Assembly (NCBI RefSeq): GCF_020907985.1
Contig: NZ_JAJJPA010000040.1
Location: forward strand, 1-61,589
Length of the DNA stretch: 61,589 nt
DNA from: Kitasatospora humi
GTDB lineage: Bacteria > Actinomycetota > Actinomycetes > Streptomycetales > Streptomycetaceae
Direction: 5' to 3'
The stretch's first letter is position 1. The number at the start of each line of letters is the position of its first letter. The notes beneath the pieces are model-generated. The model did not search any database and was not told the DNA's origin. It saw nothing but the letters and a program-made list of their open reading frames with translations. This document shows positions 15,549 to 24,772 of the stretch, in pieces. Both the position numbers and the translations under genes were made by a program.

Positions 15549-16343
15549 GACCCGGGTGGTCAGCGCGACCTGCACTCCCTGGGCCCGGGCGGCGGCCACC
15601 GCGTCCACGAACTCCGGGGTGGCGTTGCCCGCACCGGTGGCGACCAGCACCACGCCCTGCGCACCGGCGTCGATCGCGGCGTTGAACAGCACCGGATCGC
15701 CGTCGCTGTGGTGCACCACCACGTCGACCCGGGGCGGGACGGCCGGCTGGACGGGCAGCGGGAGCGGGGCCGGACGCTCGGGGGTCCGCACCACGCAGAC
15801 GCGGCCGAAGCCGACGTCCCCGACCCGGCTGCCGGACGGGTCGGCGAAGGCGTCGGCGGCCACGGTCTGGGTCTTCACGGTGCCGCGTGCCGCGTGCACC
15901 TTGCCGTCGAAGACGATCAGCACTCCGAGATCACGCACGGTGGCGGCGGTGACCAGCGCGTCGTGCAGGTTGCTCGGGCCGTCGCCGTCGGCCGCGTCCA
16001 TCGGCAGCTGGGCGCCGGTGAAGACGACCGGGCGCGGGTCGTGGTGGTGGAGGTCGACCAGGAAGGCGGTCTCCTCCAGGGTGTCGGTGCCGTGGGTGAC
16101 CACGATGCCGTCCACCGTCGGGTCGGCGAGCACCCGGTGCACGGTCTCCAGCAGGGTGAGCTGGTGGACGGTGGTGAGGCGCGGGCTGTTCACGCTGAAC
16201 AGGTCCACGACCTCGACCTCGATGCCGGTGGGGACGGCGGCGGTGGCCATCACCTCGTCGCCGCGGGCATCGGCGGCGAAGCCGGTTCCCTGCCAGCGGC
16301 TGGCGATGGTGCCGCCGGTGCTGATGACGACGATCCGGCCCAT
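15330..16343 (-). CDS. L-asparaginase, type I-like
   Basis: Hydrolyses asparagine to aspartate and ammonia. The 337-residue protein has the first signature STGGTIAS with catalytic Thr12 and the second THGTDTLEETA with Thr86/Asp87. There is no signal peptide, so it is cytoplasmic. The length is usual for the family, with the dimer-forming C-terminal domain ending near DLPEAA. It starts at ATG 16343. Its 3' end overlaps 219 bases of the MATE frame on the other strand. It stands alone, not with aspartate or amino-acid transport genes. Confidence 0.94.
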   Translation of the reverse strand: MGRIVVISTGGTIASRWQGTGFAADARGDEVMATAAVPTGIEVEVVDLFSVNSPRLTTVHQLTLLETVHRVLADPTVDGIVVTHGTDTLEETAFLVDLHHHDPRPVVFTGAQLPMDAADGDGPSNLHDALVTAATVRDLGVLIVFDGKVHAARGTVKTQTVAADAFADPSGSRVGDVGFGRVCVVRTPERPAPLPLPVQPAVPPRVDVVVHHSDGDPVLFNAAIDAGAQGVVLVATGAGNATPEFVDAVAAARAQGVQVALTTRVSAGAVTEIYTHGGAVDLVAAGAVPTGTLRAGQARIAVLSALLAETADERRTAVLRALLGQPEAAGADLPEAA

Positions 16344-16450
16344 TGCTCGTCACCCCATTCGAAGGTCGTACGTGTGGACGATCGCAATGGTAGGGAACTG
16401 GGCGCGCAAAGTGATCGCTAGTTTCAGCGCCGACCGGTCGGAACGGGGTG

Positions 16451-16486
16451 GAAACCAGCGCCGAAAGGGCATTCGACGCTGGTTTC
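16451..16486. terminator. Stem-loop terminator for the XRE regulator
   Basis: Arms GAAACCAGCG (16451-16460) and CGCTGGTTTC (16477-16486) pair perfectly. An inner CGAA/TTCG lengthens the stem past a mismatch. It lies just past the stop of the minus-strand regulator. Confidence 0.7.
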
Positions 16487-16513
16487 TTGCGGAGCAGATT
16501 CGACCGGTGCGCT

Positions 16514-17554
16514 TCAGAGCCGGGTGAGCTGCTGCAACCGGGCCTCCGACTCCTCGTCGATGGGGGTGTAGACGGTCACCCGGGCGCCCTGGCGCGGGCC
16601 CAGCCACATGGAGGTGTAGTTCATCCGCAGCGAGCCCACCACCGGGTGCACGAACCCCTTGATGCCATCCGCCACCTGGGCCGCGACGTCATGGCGCGCC
16701 CAGGCCTCCTCGAACTCCGGTGACGCCTGGCGCAGCCGGCACAGCAGCGCCTTCCAGGCCGGATCGCCCACGTGCTCGGCCAGCCCCGTGCGCAGCCGGG
16801 CGACCACGGTCCGACTGGCGCTCTCCGGGTCCAGGTAGCGGGTGCGGTACTCGGGGCTGGTGAAGAGCAGCCAGATCAGGTTGCGCTGCTCGAACGGCAG
16901 GTCGTCCAGCTCGCCCAGCAGCTTCACATACGTGTCGTTGTACGCCAGGACGTCATAACGAGCGTTCAGCACGGCGGCCGGCAGCGGGGAGAGCTGGTCG
17001 AGCACCCGCTGCACGGCGGGGGTGACCATCGGGCAGTCCTCGCTCGGCATCGGGTCGGCCGCGCCGGCCAGCGTGTAGAGGTGGGCCCGCTCATTGGGGT
17101 CCAGCAGCAGCGCCCGGGAGACGGCGGCCAGCACCTGGCCCGACACTTGGATGTCCCGGCCCTGCTCCAGCCAGGTGTACCAGGTGACCCCCACCGAGGC
17201 GAGCTGCGCCACCTCCTCCCGGCGCAGCCCCGGCGTACGCCGGCGACCGGTGGACGGCAGGCCGACCTGTTCCGGGGTGATGCGCTCCCGGCGGCTGCGC
17301 AGGAACGCGGCGAGCTCCTGACGGCGCAGTTCGGGGGTGGCGGTGGGGACGGGCGACGCGGGACCCCCGGTCGGCAGGGAACTCCCGGTCGGCGCGGACG
17401 GCGCGGGCGCGGCCGCCGACGGCGCGGGTACGGCCGCCGACGGCGCGGGAACGGCCGCCGACGGCGCGGACCGCGCGGAGACGTACGCGGACGGCGCGGG
17501 CACCTTGACGGGCGGTCGACTGGCGGTATCCGCAGGGGTGTTGACGATGGACAT
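16514..17554 (-). CDS. XRE regulator with MmyB-like ligand domain
   Basis: A 346-residue regulator. The N-terminal 80 residues are a low-complexity Ala/Pro tail with an APSAAVP repeat. Then comes the helix-turn-helix ELRRQELAAFLRSRRERITP / TPGLRREEVAQLASVGVTW YTWLEQGRDIQVS, followed by the MmyB-like PAS fold (VLNARYDVLAYNDTYVKLLG, LIWLLFTSPEYR) and a C-terminal region. MmyB-type domains bind small hydrophobic ligands. ATG 17552-17554 has AGGGG before it. It is divergent to an MFS pump across a doubled palindrome, so it probably represses the pump and itself and is released by a pump substrate. Confidence 0.92.
   Translation of the reverse strand: MSIVNTPADTASRPPVKVPAPSAYVSARSAPSAAVPAPSAAVPAPSAAAPAPSAPTGSSLPTGGPASPVPTATPELRRQELAAFLRSRRERITPEQVGLPSTGRRRTPGLRREEVAQLASVGVTWYTWLEQGRDIQVSGQVLAAVSRALLLDPNERAHLYTLAGAADPMPSEDCPMVTPAVQRVLDQLSPLPAAVLNARYDVLAYNDTYVKLLGELDDLPFEQRNLIWLLFTSPEYRTRYLDPESASRTVVARLRTGLAEHVGDPAWKALLCRLRQASPEFEEAWARHDVAAQVADGIKGFVHPVVGSLRMNYTSMWLGPRQGARVTVYTPIDEESEARLQQLTRL
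17397..17469 (-). repeat. 21-base repeat coding Ala-Pro tail
   Basis: Three near-perfect copies of a 21-base unit (17397-17417, 17418-17438, 17439-17459) and part of a fourth. It encodes the repeated SAAVPAP of the XRE regulator's N-terminal extension. Confidence 0.8.
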
Positions 17555-17607
17555 GCCCCTAGGATGCGCCCCTGGTGCACCGAACGCGACCCTGGTGCCG
17601 GGTAGTT

Positions 17608-17639
17608 CTGGTACCAGGATAACGAGACTCTGGTACCAG
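17608..17639. promoter_or_regulatory. Duplicated operator CTGGTACCAG between XRE and MFS genes
   Basis: Two perfect copies of the palindrome CTGGTACCAG (17608-17617 and 17630-17639) are 22 bases apart, again two helical turns. Degenerate half-copies CTGGTGCCGG (17592) and CTGGTGCAC (17572) continue toward the XRE gene. The site lies exactly in the divergent promoter region, so it is the likely binding site of the XRE regulator. Confidence 0.65.
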
Positions 17640-17666
17640 GCTATTGCGAGCAGGATCGTAGTCGTC

Positions 17667-19124
17667 GTGACCAAGCAACTGGAACGTCCGCAAGTCCGCG
17701 CCGACCGCCTCGCGCTCCCGACCGTCCCCGCCTCCGGCGAGCACCGCTCGCTCTCGGCCGTCGGCCTGTTCACCGTCCTGCTCGGTGCCTTCCTGCCGAT
17801 GCTCGACTTCTTCATCGTCAACGTCGCACTGCCGACCATCGATCACGACCTGGCCGCCGGCCCGGCCGTGCTGGAACTGGTCGCCGCCGGGTACGGCATC
17901 GCCTTCGCCGTGCTGCTGGTGCTCGGCGGGCGACTCGGCGACAGCCTCGGCCGCCGCAAGCTGTTCATGGCGGGTGCGGTCCTGTTCGCCCTCACCTCAC
18001 TGGCCTGCGGCCTGGCCCCCACCGCCTGGACCCTGGTCGGCGCCCGGGTCGCCCAGGGCGCCGCGGCCGCGCTGCTGATCCCGCAGGTGCTCGCCACCAT
18101 CACCGCCTCCACCAGCGGCCCGCACCGGGCCCGGGCGCTCAGCGTCTACGGTGCGGCCGGCGGCATCGCCGTGGTGATCGGCCAGGTGCTCGGCGGCATG
18201 CTGGTGCAGGCTGACCTGTTCGGCAGCAGCTGGCGCGCCGTCTTCCTGCTCAACGTGCCGTTCGCGCTGGCCGCCGCCCTGCTGGCGCTGCGCGCGGTGC
18301 CCGAGAGCCGCTCCGACACGCCGAGCCGCGTCGACCTGCCCGGCACCCTGCTGCTCTGCGCCGCGCTGCTCAGCCTGTTCGTGCCGCTGATGGAGGGCCG
18401 CGCGGTCGGCTGGCCGCTGTGGACCTGGCTCTCGCTGGGCCTCTTCCCGTTCATCGCTTGGGCGTTCATCGCCGTCGAGCGCCGCTCCGAGGCCGCCGGC
18501 CGGACGCCGCTGGTGCCGCTGTCGCTCCTTCGGATCCCCGAGATGCGCCGCGGACTCGGCATCGCGCTCCTCTACTTCGGCAACTTCGGCGCCTTCATGT
18601 TCATCCTGGCGATCACCCTGCAGCAGGGCCTGCACCTGAGCCCCGTCGACTCCGGCTGGGCCCTGGTCCCGCTCGCCGTCGGCTACTTCAGCACCTCCCT
18701 GGCAGGCCCGCGCCTGATCGGCCGCTTCGGCAGCCGGGTGATCACGGCCGGTTCGCTGATCATGCCGACCGGTCTGGTCGTGCTGATGGTGACGGTCCTG
18801 ACCGACTTCGAGCACCTGGGCGTCTTCTCCCTGCTGCCCGCGATGTTCCTGATCGGCAGCGGCAACGGCCTGGTCGGCACCCCGTTGTTCCGGGTCGTGC
18901 TCTCCACCGTCCCGCTGGAGCGCGCCGGCGTCGGCAGCGGCGTGCTGGCCACCGCGCAGCAGTCCAGCCTGGCCCTGGGTGTGGCCACCCTGGGCACCCT
19001 GTTCCTCGCCCTGCTGCCCACCGTGGGCATGGCGCACGCGCTGGTCACGGTGCTGGTGATCGAGCTGGCCGGCGCCGCCGTGGTCGCCTACCTCTCGACC
19101 CGGCTCCCGCGGTCCATGGGGTGA
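17667..19124 (+). CDS. MFS drug efflux transporter, DHA2/EmrB type
   Basis: Proton-driven exporter of 485 residues, 14 TM segments by rough count. TM1 is LFTVLLGAFLPMLDFFIVNV, with the DHA2 motif D1 core LPTIDHDL after it. Motif A is GGRLGDSLGRRKLF, and motif C follows near GAAGGIAVVIGQVLGG. It likely exports antibiotics or dyes, and is probably induced through the divergent XRE regulator. GTG 17667 was chosen as the start because upstream in-frame codons fall in the operator region. A strong stem-loop follows the stop. Confidence 0.9.
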   Translation: MTKQLERPQVRADRLALPTVPASGEHRSLSAVGLFTVLLGAFLPMLDFFIVNVALPTIDHDLAAGPAVLELVAAGYGIAFAVLLVLGGRLGDSLGRRKLFMAGAVLFALTSLACGLAPTAWTLVGARVAQGAAAALLIPQVLATITASTSGPHRARALSVYGAAGGIAVVIGQVLGGMLVQADLFGSSWRAVFLLNVPFALAAALLALRAVPESRSDTPSRVDLPGTLLLCAALLSLFVPLMEGRAVGWPLWTWLSLGLFPFIAWAFIAVERRSEAAGRTPLVPLSLLRIPEMRRGLGIALLYFGNFGAFMFILAITLQQGLHLSPVDSGWALVPLAVGYFSTSLAGPRLIGRFGSRVITAGSLIMPTGLVVLMVTVLTDFEHLGVFSLLPAMFLIGSGNGLVGTPLFRVVLSTVPLERAGVGSGVLATAQQSSLALGVATLGTLFLALLPTVGMAHALVTVLVIELAGAAVVAYLSTRLPRSMG

Positions 19125-19154
19125 CCCCCGGGCGGCAGTCGGGCGTCGGTTGCG

Positions 19155-19187
19155 GAAGGGCGGCTGGTGGGTCACCAGCCGCCCTTC
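19155..19187 (+). terminator. Stem-loop terminator after the MFS gene
   Basis: Arms GAAGGGCGGCTGGTG (19155-19169) and CACCAGCCGCCCTTC (19173-19187) are a perfect 15-base stem with a three-base loop, 30 bases past the MFS stop. Confidence 0.8.
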
Positions 19188-19392
19188 GGCGTGCCGCGGG
19201 TCCGGTCAGCGCGCCCCGCACCACTCCTCGATGAGCTCCACCCCCCACGCGGGGGTCGCGGTGGCCTCCGCCGGCTGCCCACCACATCGACCCCGGGTTC
19301 GGCGCGGATGGCCTCCGCCGGCCAGGGGGACGTGAAATAGGGGGAGGTGAAATGCCCTCGCCCTTGTCGCACCCAACTGCGACGATCACCCC

Positions 19393-19971
19393 ATGAACCA
19401 GCCAGCCCAGCCGGCCCACCCCTCCCAGTCCCGCTCGGTCGCCGACCTCCTGTCCCGCACCACCACCGGTGTGCGGCCCAAGTACCTGTTCTTCTGGGGG
19501 CATCGGCCTCAGCGCGACGGCAGCATCGGGCCCGGGGCGCTGAGTCAGTGGTGGCCGTCGGCGTTCGAGATCGACGGGGTGCGGTACGCCACCGCCGAGC
19601 ACTGGATGATGGCGAGCAAGGCGCGGCTGTTCGGCGACGAGGCGCTGGTACCGCGGATCCTGGCGGCACGGACGCCCGCCGAGGCGAAGAAGCTGGGGCG
19701 GCAGGTGCGGGGATTCACCGAGGAACGGTGGGCCGAGGCACGGTTCGAGCTGGTGACGGCGGGCAATGTGGCCAAGTTCGGGCAGGATCCGGCGCTGCGC
19801 GAGTACCTGCTCACCACCGGCGGCCGGGTGCTGGTGGAGGCCAGTCCAGTGGACCGGGTGTGGGGCATCGGGTTGGCCGCCGACGACGAGCGGGCTGCGG
19901 ATCCGGCGCGCTGGCTCGGGCTCAACCTCCTCGGGTTCGCGCTGATGGAGGCGCGCAAGCGGCTGGCGTGA
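19393..19971 (+). CDS. NADAR-family protein (YbiA-like)
   Basis: A 192-residue protein with the NADAR/YbiA layout: YLFFWGHRP at the start of the core, then FSQWWPSAF-type LSQWWPSAFEIDGVRYATAE and HWMMASKARLF (Trp/Met near the active pocket). Further blocks are KKLGRQVRGF and VWGIGLAADD, ending LGFALMEARKRL. Family members cleave the glycosidic bond of riboflavin intermediates or remove ADP-ribose from guanine; which applies is not visible. It is a single gene next to the glyS block. Confidence 0.93.
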   Translation: MNQPAQPAHPSQSRSVADLLSRTTTGVRPKYLFFWGHRPQRDGSIGPGALSQWWPSAFEIDGVRYATAEHWMMASKARLFGDEALVPRILAARTPAEAKKLGRQVRGFTEERWAEARFELVTAGNVAKFGQDPALREYLLTTGGRVLVEASPVDRVWGIGLAADDERAADPARWLGLNLLGFALMEARKRLA

Positions 19972-19979
19972 GACGCACG

Positions 19980-20019
19980 AAGGAGCGGGCCCCTTCCGCG
20001 TGGAAGGGGCCCGCTCCTT
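19980..20019. terminator. Bidirectional terminator between NADAR gene and glyS
   Basis: Perfect 18-base stem (19980-19997 with 20002-20019) and a GCGT loop. One end has T residues on the plus strand and A residues on the minus strand. It separates the convergent NADAR and glyS genes. Confidence 0.88.
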
Positions 20020-20034
20020 TCGTACGACGGTGCG

Positions 20035-21417
<1,383 letters not shown>

Positions 21418-21637
21418 AGTGCTCTCTTCAATACGTCGCCGCGCTCCCGCGCGACGGCCCGGTCAAGGCGCGGCTGGTTGCGCGCACCCGAATACCTCAG
21501 GTTACCGGGCACGCGGCCGGGCGGCTCAAATCGATTACCGGCGCGCGCGGGCTCGCGTGGACTCCCGGGAGTGGCCGGCGAGCGCTCGGGGTGCCCCCGC
21601 CCGTCCCGGGGCCTCCGTCCACCCCCCTCCGGCGAGT

Positions 21638-21674
21638 TGACAATCATTTCCAGTTAATATGAGAATGATTGTCA
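21638..21674. promoter_or_regulatory. Double Zur box at the znuA promoter
   Basis: Two 15-base Zur boxes, TGACAATCATTTCCA (21638-21652) and TGAGAATGATTGTCA (21660-21674), are spaced 22 bases apart. The outer arms TGACAATCATT and AATGATTGTCA are exact inverted repeats. A TTGACA and GAGAAT pair, 18 bases apart, fit a -35/-10. Zinc-loaded Zur would cover both elements and switch off the operon. Confidence 0.85.
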
Positions 21675-22621
21675 TGATGTCCCGTCGCCGCACACGCACC
21701 GCCCCGATCGCCCTGACCGCGCTCGTCGTTGCCGGTGCGCTGGCGCTCTCCGCCTGCGGCGGCAGTGCCGGCGCCCGGACCGCCGACGGCAAGGTGAACG
21801 TCGTCGCGGCGTTCTACCCGCTGCAGTACCTGGCGGAGCGGATCGGCGGCGACCACGTCAAGGTCACCGACCTCACCGCCCCCGGCACCGAGCCGCACGA
21901 CCTGGAGCTGACCGCCAAGCAGGTCGGCGCCGTGCAGGACGCCGGCGCCGTGCTCTACCTCAAGGGCCTGCAACCCACCGTGGACAAGGCCGTCGCGGAG
22001 TCCAAGAGCAAGCACATCGTGGACGCCGCCGCACTCTCCCCGCTGGTCGACCACAACCTGGACGAGGGCACCGACGGCGGCAGCCGGGCCAAGGGCAACA
22101 CCGGCGACCCGCACATCTGGCTCGACCCGACCCGCTACGCCACCGTCGCCAAGGGCGTCGGCGCGGAGCTGGCCAAGGCCGACCCGGCGAACGCCGCCGA
22201 GTACCGGAAGAACACCGACGCCCTGGTCACCGAGCTCGGCGCCCTGGACCAGGGCTACCAGACCGGCCTCAAGAGCTGCACCCGCAAGTCCTTCGTGACC
22301 AGCCACGCCGCCTTCGGCTACCTCGCCGACCACTACGGCCTGCAGCAGATCGCGATCAACGGGGTCGACCCGGAGTCCGAGCCCACCCCGGCCCGGCTCG
22401 CCCAGATCCAGCGGACGGCCAAGGACAGCGGCGTGACCACCGTCTTCTTCGAAGCCCTGGTCAGCCCGAAGCTGGCCGACAGCGTCGCCAAGGACCTCAA
22501 CCTGAAGACGGCCGTGCTCGACCCCATCGAGGGCGTCAGGACCGGCTCCTCGGACACCTACCTCACGATCATGCAGCAGAACCTGAGCAACCTGCGGGAC
22601 GCTCTCGGCTGCGCGAGCTGA
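21674..22621 (+). CDS. znuA: Zinc ABC transporter substrate-binding lipoprotein
   Basis: Captures Zn(II) outside the membrane for the ZnuBC transporter. The signal peptide ends in lipobox LSAC, so Cys anchors it. The metal site shows His residues in EPHDLEL, DPHIWLD and TSHAAFGYLADHYGL plus a C-terminal Asp/Glu. The His-rich loop of many ZnuAs is replaced by a shorter DEGTDGGSRAKG stretch. I place the start at ATG 21674 or 21677. No ribosome site precedes it and the promoter -10 ends seven bases before, so the mRNA may be leaderless. An in-frame ATG at 21659 lies inside the Zur box. Confidence 0.93.
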   Translation: MMSRRRTRTAPIALTALVVAGALALSACGGSAGARTADGKVNVVAAFYPLQYLAERIGGDHVKVTDLTAPGTEPHDLELTAKQVGAVQDAGAVLYLKGLQPTVDKAVAESKSKHIVDAAALSPLVDHNLDEGTDGGSRAKGNTGDPHIWLDPTRYATVAKGVGAELAKADPANAAEYRKNTDALVTELGALDQGYQTGLKSCTRKSFVTSHAAFGYLADHYGLQQIAINGVDPESEPTPARLAQIQRTAKDSGVTTVFFEALVSPKLADSVAKDLNLKTAVLDPIEGVRTGSSDTYLTIMQQNLSNLRDALGCAS

Positions 22622-22633
22622 CGGGAACCCACC

Positions 22634-23404
22634 ATGGACTCCGCGCCCCACGACTCGATACCGGCCGCCGTCCGACTCCGCTCCGCCCAGGCCGCCCAGG
22701 GCGGCCGCCCGGTGCTGCGCGGCATCGACCTGACCGTCGCCCCCGGCGAGGTGGTGGCACTGCTCGGCGCCAACGGCTCCGGCAAGTCCACCACCGTGAA
22801 GACGGTGATCGGCAGCGTGCCGCTGACCGGCGGTGAACGCGAGCTGTTCGGCGTGCCCGGCGGCAGGTTCCGCGAGTGGCACCGGATCGGCTACGTGCCG
22901 CAGCGCACCACCGCGGCCGGCGGGGTCCCCGCGACCGTGCGCGAGGTGGTCGCCACCGGGCGGCTGGCCCAGCACCGGCTGCTGCCGTTCCGCCGCAGGG
23001 ACCGGAACGCGGTGGACGCCGCACTGGCCGCCGTCGGCATGCTGGAGCGCGCCGGCGACGGGGTCGCCGACCTCTCCGGCGGCCAGCAGCAGCGGGTGCT
23101 GATCGCCCGTGCGCTGGTCGGCTCCCCGGAACTGCTGATCATGGACGAGCCGATGGCCGGGGTGGACCTGGCCAGCCAGCAGGTGCTCGCCGACACCCTG
23201 CGCGAGCAGGTCGAGCGCGGCGCCGCGGTGCTGCTGGTGCTGCACGAGCTCGGGCCGCTGGAACCGCTGATCGACCGCGCCGTGCTGCTGCGCGACGGCC
23301 TGGTGGTGCAGGACGGCCCGCCGGCCCGCACCGGTCACGGGCACGACGACGACCACCACCAGGACCACCACCACACCGAGATCCGTCAGGGGCTGCTGAC
23401 ATGA
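22634..23404 (+). CDS. znuC: Zinc ABC transporter ATP-binding protein
   Basis: Energises zinc import. The 256-residue ATPase has Walker A GANGSGKST, signature LSGGQQQRV, Walker B ELLIMDEPMAGVD and the H-loop VLHEL. Its C-terminus is unusual: HGHDDDHHQDHHHTEI, a His/Asp cluster that may bind zinc. It follows the lipoprotein gene by 12 bases and overlaps the permease gene by ATGA, so the three form one operon controlled by Zur. Confidence 0.95.
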   Translation: MDSAPHDSIPAAVRLRSAQAAQGGRPVLRGIDLTVAPGEVVALLGANGSGKSTTVKTVIGSVPLTGGERELFGVPGGRFREWHRIGYVPQRTTAAGGVPATVREVVATGRLAQHRLLPFRRRDRNAVDAALAAVGMLERAGDGVADLSGGQQQRVLIARALVGSPELLIMDEPMAGVDLASQQVLADTLREQVERGAAVLLVLHELGPLEPLIDRAVLLRDGLVVQDGPPARTGHGHDDDHHQDHHHTEIRQGLLT

Positions 23405-24303
23405 GCGACCTGCTCTCCTACGACTTCATGCAGCGGGCGCTGCTCGCCGCCCTGCTGGTCGGCATCACCGCCCCCGCCGTCGGCATCTACCTGGTGCAGC
23501 GGCGCCAGGCACTGATGGGCGACGGCATCGGGCACGTCGCGCTCACCGGTGTCGGCCTCGGGCTGGTGTTCCAGACCAGCCCGGTCTGGATGGCCGTGCT
23601 GGTCTGCGTGCTGGCCGCGGTGATCATGGAGCTGGTCCGCTCGCGCGGCAACCAGCGCGGCGACATCGCCCTGGCGATGCTCTTCTACGGCGGCATGGCC
23701 TGCGGCCGGCTGCTGATCAGCAAGTCACCGGCCGCCAGCGGCACCGGCGGCAGCCTGGACAGCTACCTCTGGGGATCGATCCTGGCCGTGGACGCCGGCG
23801 ACCTGGTCACCATCGCGGTGCTCGGCGCGGTGGTCATCGCGGTCACGCTCGGCCTGCGGCGCCAGCTCTTCGCGGTCTGCCAGGACGAGGAGTTCGCCAA
23901 GGTCACCGGGGTGCCGGTGCGGCTGCTCAACCTGCTGCTCGCGGTGATGGCCGCGGTCACCGTGACGGTGGCGATGCGGGTGGTCGGGCTGCTGCTGGTG
24001 AGCGCGCTGATGGTGGTGCCGGTGGCGGCGGCCCAGCTGCTCACCCGCTCGTTCCGGGCCACCCAGGCGCTGTCCATCACCATCGGGGTGCTGGTCTCGC
24101 TCGGTGGCGTGGTGACCTCCTATCAGGCTGACGTGCCGCCAGGGTCGGCGATCGTGCTGCTCGCCATCGCCGTCTTCGCGGTGTTCAGCGCGCTGGCCGC
24201 GCCGCTGGCCCGTCGACGGCACCGGCGGCGCGGACTGCCGCAGCAACGGGAGCCGGAGGCCGCCTCGCGGCAACGGACCGCGGGCGCGGGGCTGGCACAA
24301 TGA
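23401..24303 (+). CDS. znuB: Zinc ABC transporter permease
   Basis: Membrane channel of the zinc importer, 300 residues, with about nine TM segments. The start FMQRALLAALLVGITAPAVG and the ABC-3 hallmark ALMGDGIGHVALTGVGLG identify the family. A second conserved block is LLNLLLAVMAAVTVTVAMRV. The C-terminus is a short Arg-rich tail. The start ATG overlaps the ATPase stop, and its own end overlaps a possible ATG of the next gene. Zur probably controls the operon. Confidence 0.95.
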   Translation: MSDLLSYDFMQRALLAALLVGITAPAVGIYLVQRRQALMGDGIGHVALTGVGLGLVFQTSPVWMAVLVCVLAAVIMELVRSRGNQRGDIALAMLFYGGMACGRLLISKSPAASGTGGSLDSYLWGSILAVDAGDLVTIAVLGAVVIAVTLGLRRQLFAVCQDEEFAKVTGVPVRLLNLLLAVMAAVTVTVAMRVVGLLLVSALMVVPVAAAQLLTRSFRATQALSITIGVLVSLGGVVTSYQADVPPGSAIVLLAIAVFAVFSALAAPLARRRHRRRGLPQQREPEAASRQRTAGAGLAQ

Positions 24304-24338
24304 AGTGTGACCCGCCCCGAAGCCCAGGAGGAGCACCG

Positions 24339-24761
24339 GTGACCACCGCAGGCCCGTCGCCACGCGCCCGTTCCACTCGTCAGCGCGCCGCGGTCTCCGC
24401 CGCGCTGGACGAGCTCGAGGACTTCCGCAGCGCGCAGGAACTGCACGACCTGCTCAAGCACCGGGGCGACTCGGTGGGCCTGACCACCGTCTACCGCACC
24501 CTGCAGTCGCTCGCCGACGCCGGTGAGGTCGACGTGCTGCGCACGGCCGACGGCGAGGCGGTCTACCGCCGGTGCAGCAGCGGTCACCACCACCACCTGG
24601 TCTGCCGCCACTGCGGCAGCACCGTCGAGGTTGAGGGCCCGGCCGTGGAGCGCTGGGCCACCTCCGTCGCCGCGGAGCACGGCTTCAGCGACATCGCGCA
24701 CACCCTGGAGATCTTCGGCACCTGCGCCGACTGCGCGGCCAAGCAGCGGGCCCAGGGCTAG
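24339..24761 (+). CDS. zur: Zinc uptake regulator Zur
   Basis: Fur-family repressor that senses zinc and shuts the zinc regulon. The 140-residue protein has a DNA-binding winged helix (RSTRQRAAVSAALDELEDF, SVGLTTVYRTLQSLADAGEV) and a dimerisation domain with the metal motif SSGHHHHLVCRHCG and the second Cys pair CADC. I chose GTG 24339 because AGGAGGAG lies six bases before it; an ATG at 24300 overlaps the permease stop. It ends the znu operon, and is likely autoregulated through the Zur boxes at 21638-21674. Confidence 0.95.
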   Translation: MTTAGPSPRARSTRQRAAVSAALDELEDFRSAQELHDLLKHRGDSVGLTTVYRTLQSLADAGEVDVLRTADGEAVYRRCSSGHHHHLVCRHCGSTVEVEGPAVERWATSVAAEHGFSDIAHTLEIFGTCADCAAKQRAQG

Positions 24762-24772
24762 GGCGGCCGGCG

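Noticed and set aside
19125..19392. Possible small gene between the MFS pump and the NADAR gene
   Set aside because: Only a terminator and two TGGCCTCCGCCGGC copies are visible; no frame with a start and ribosome site was convincing.
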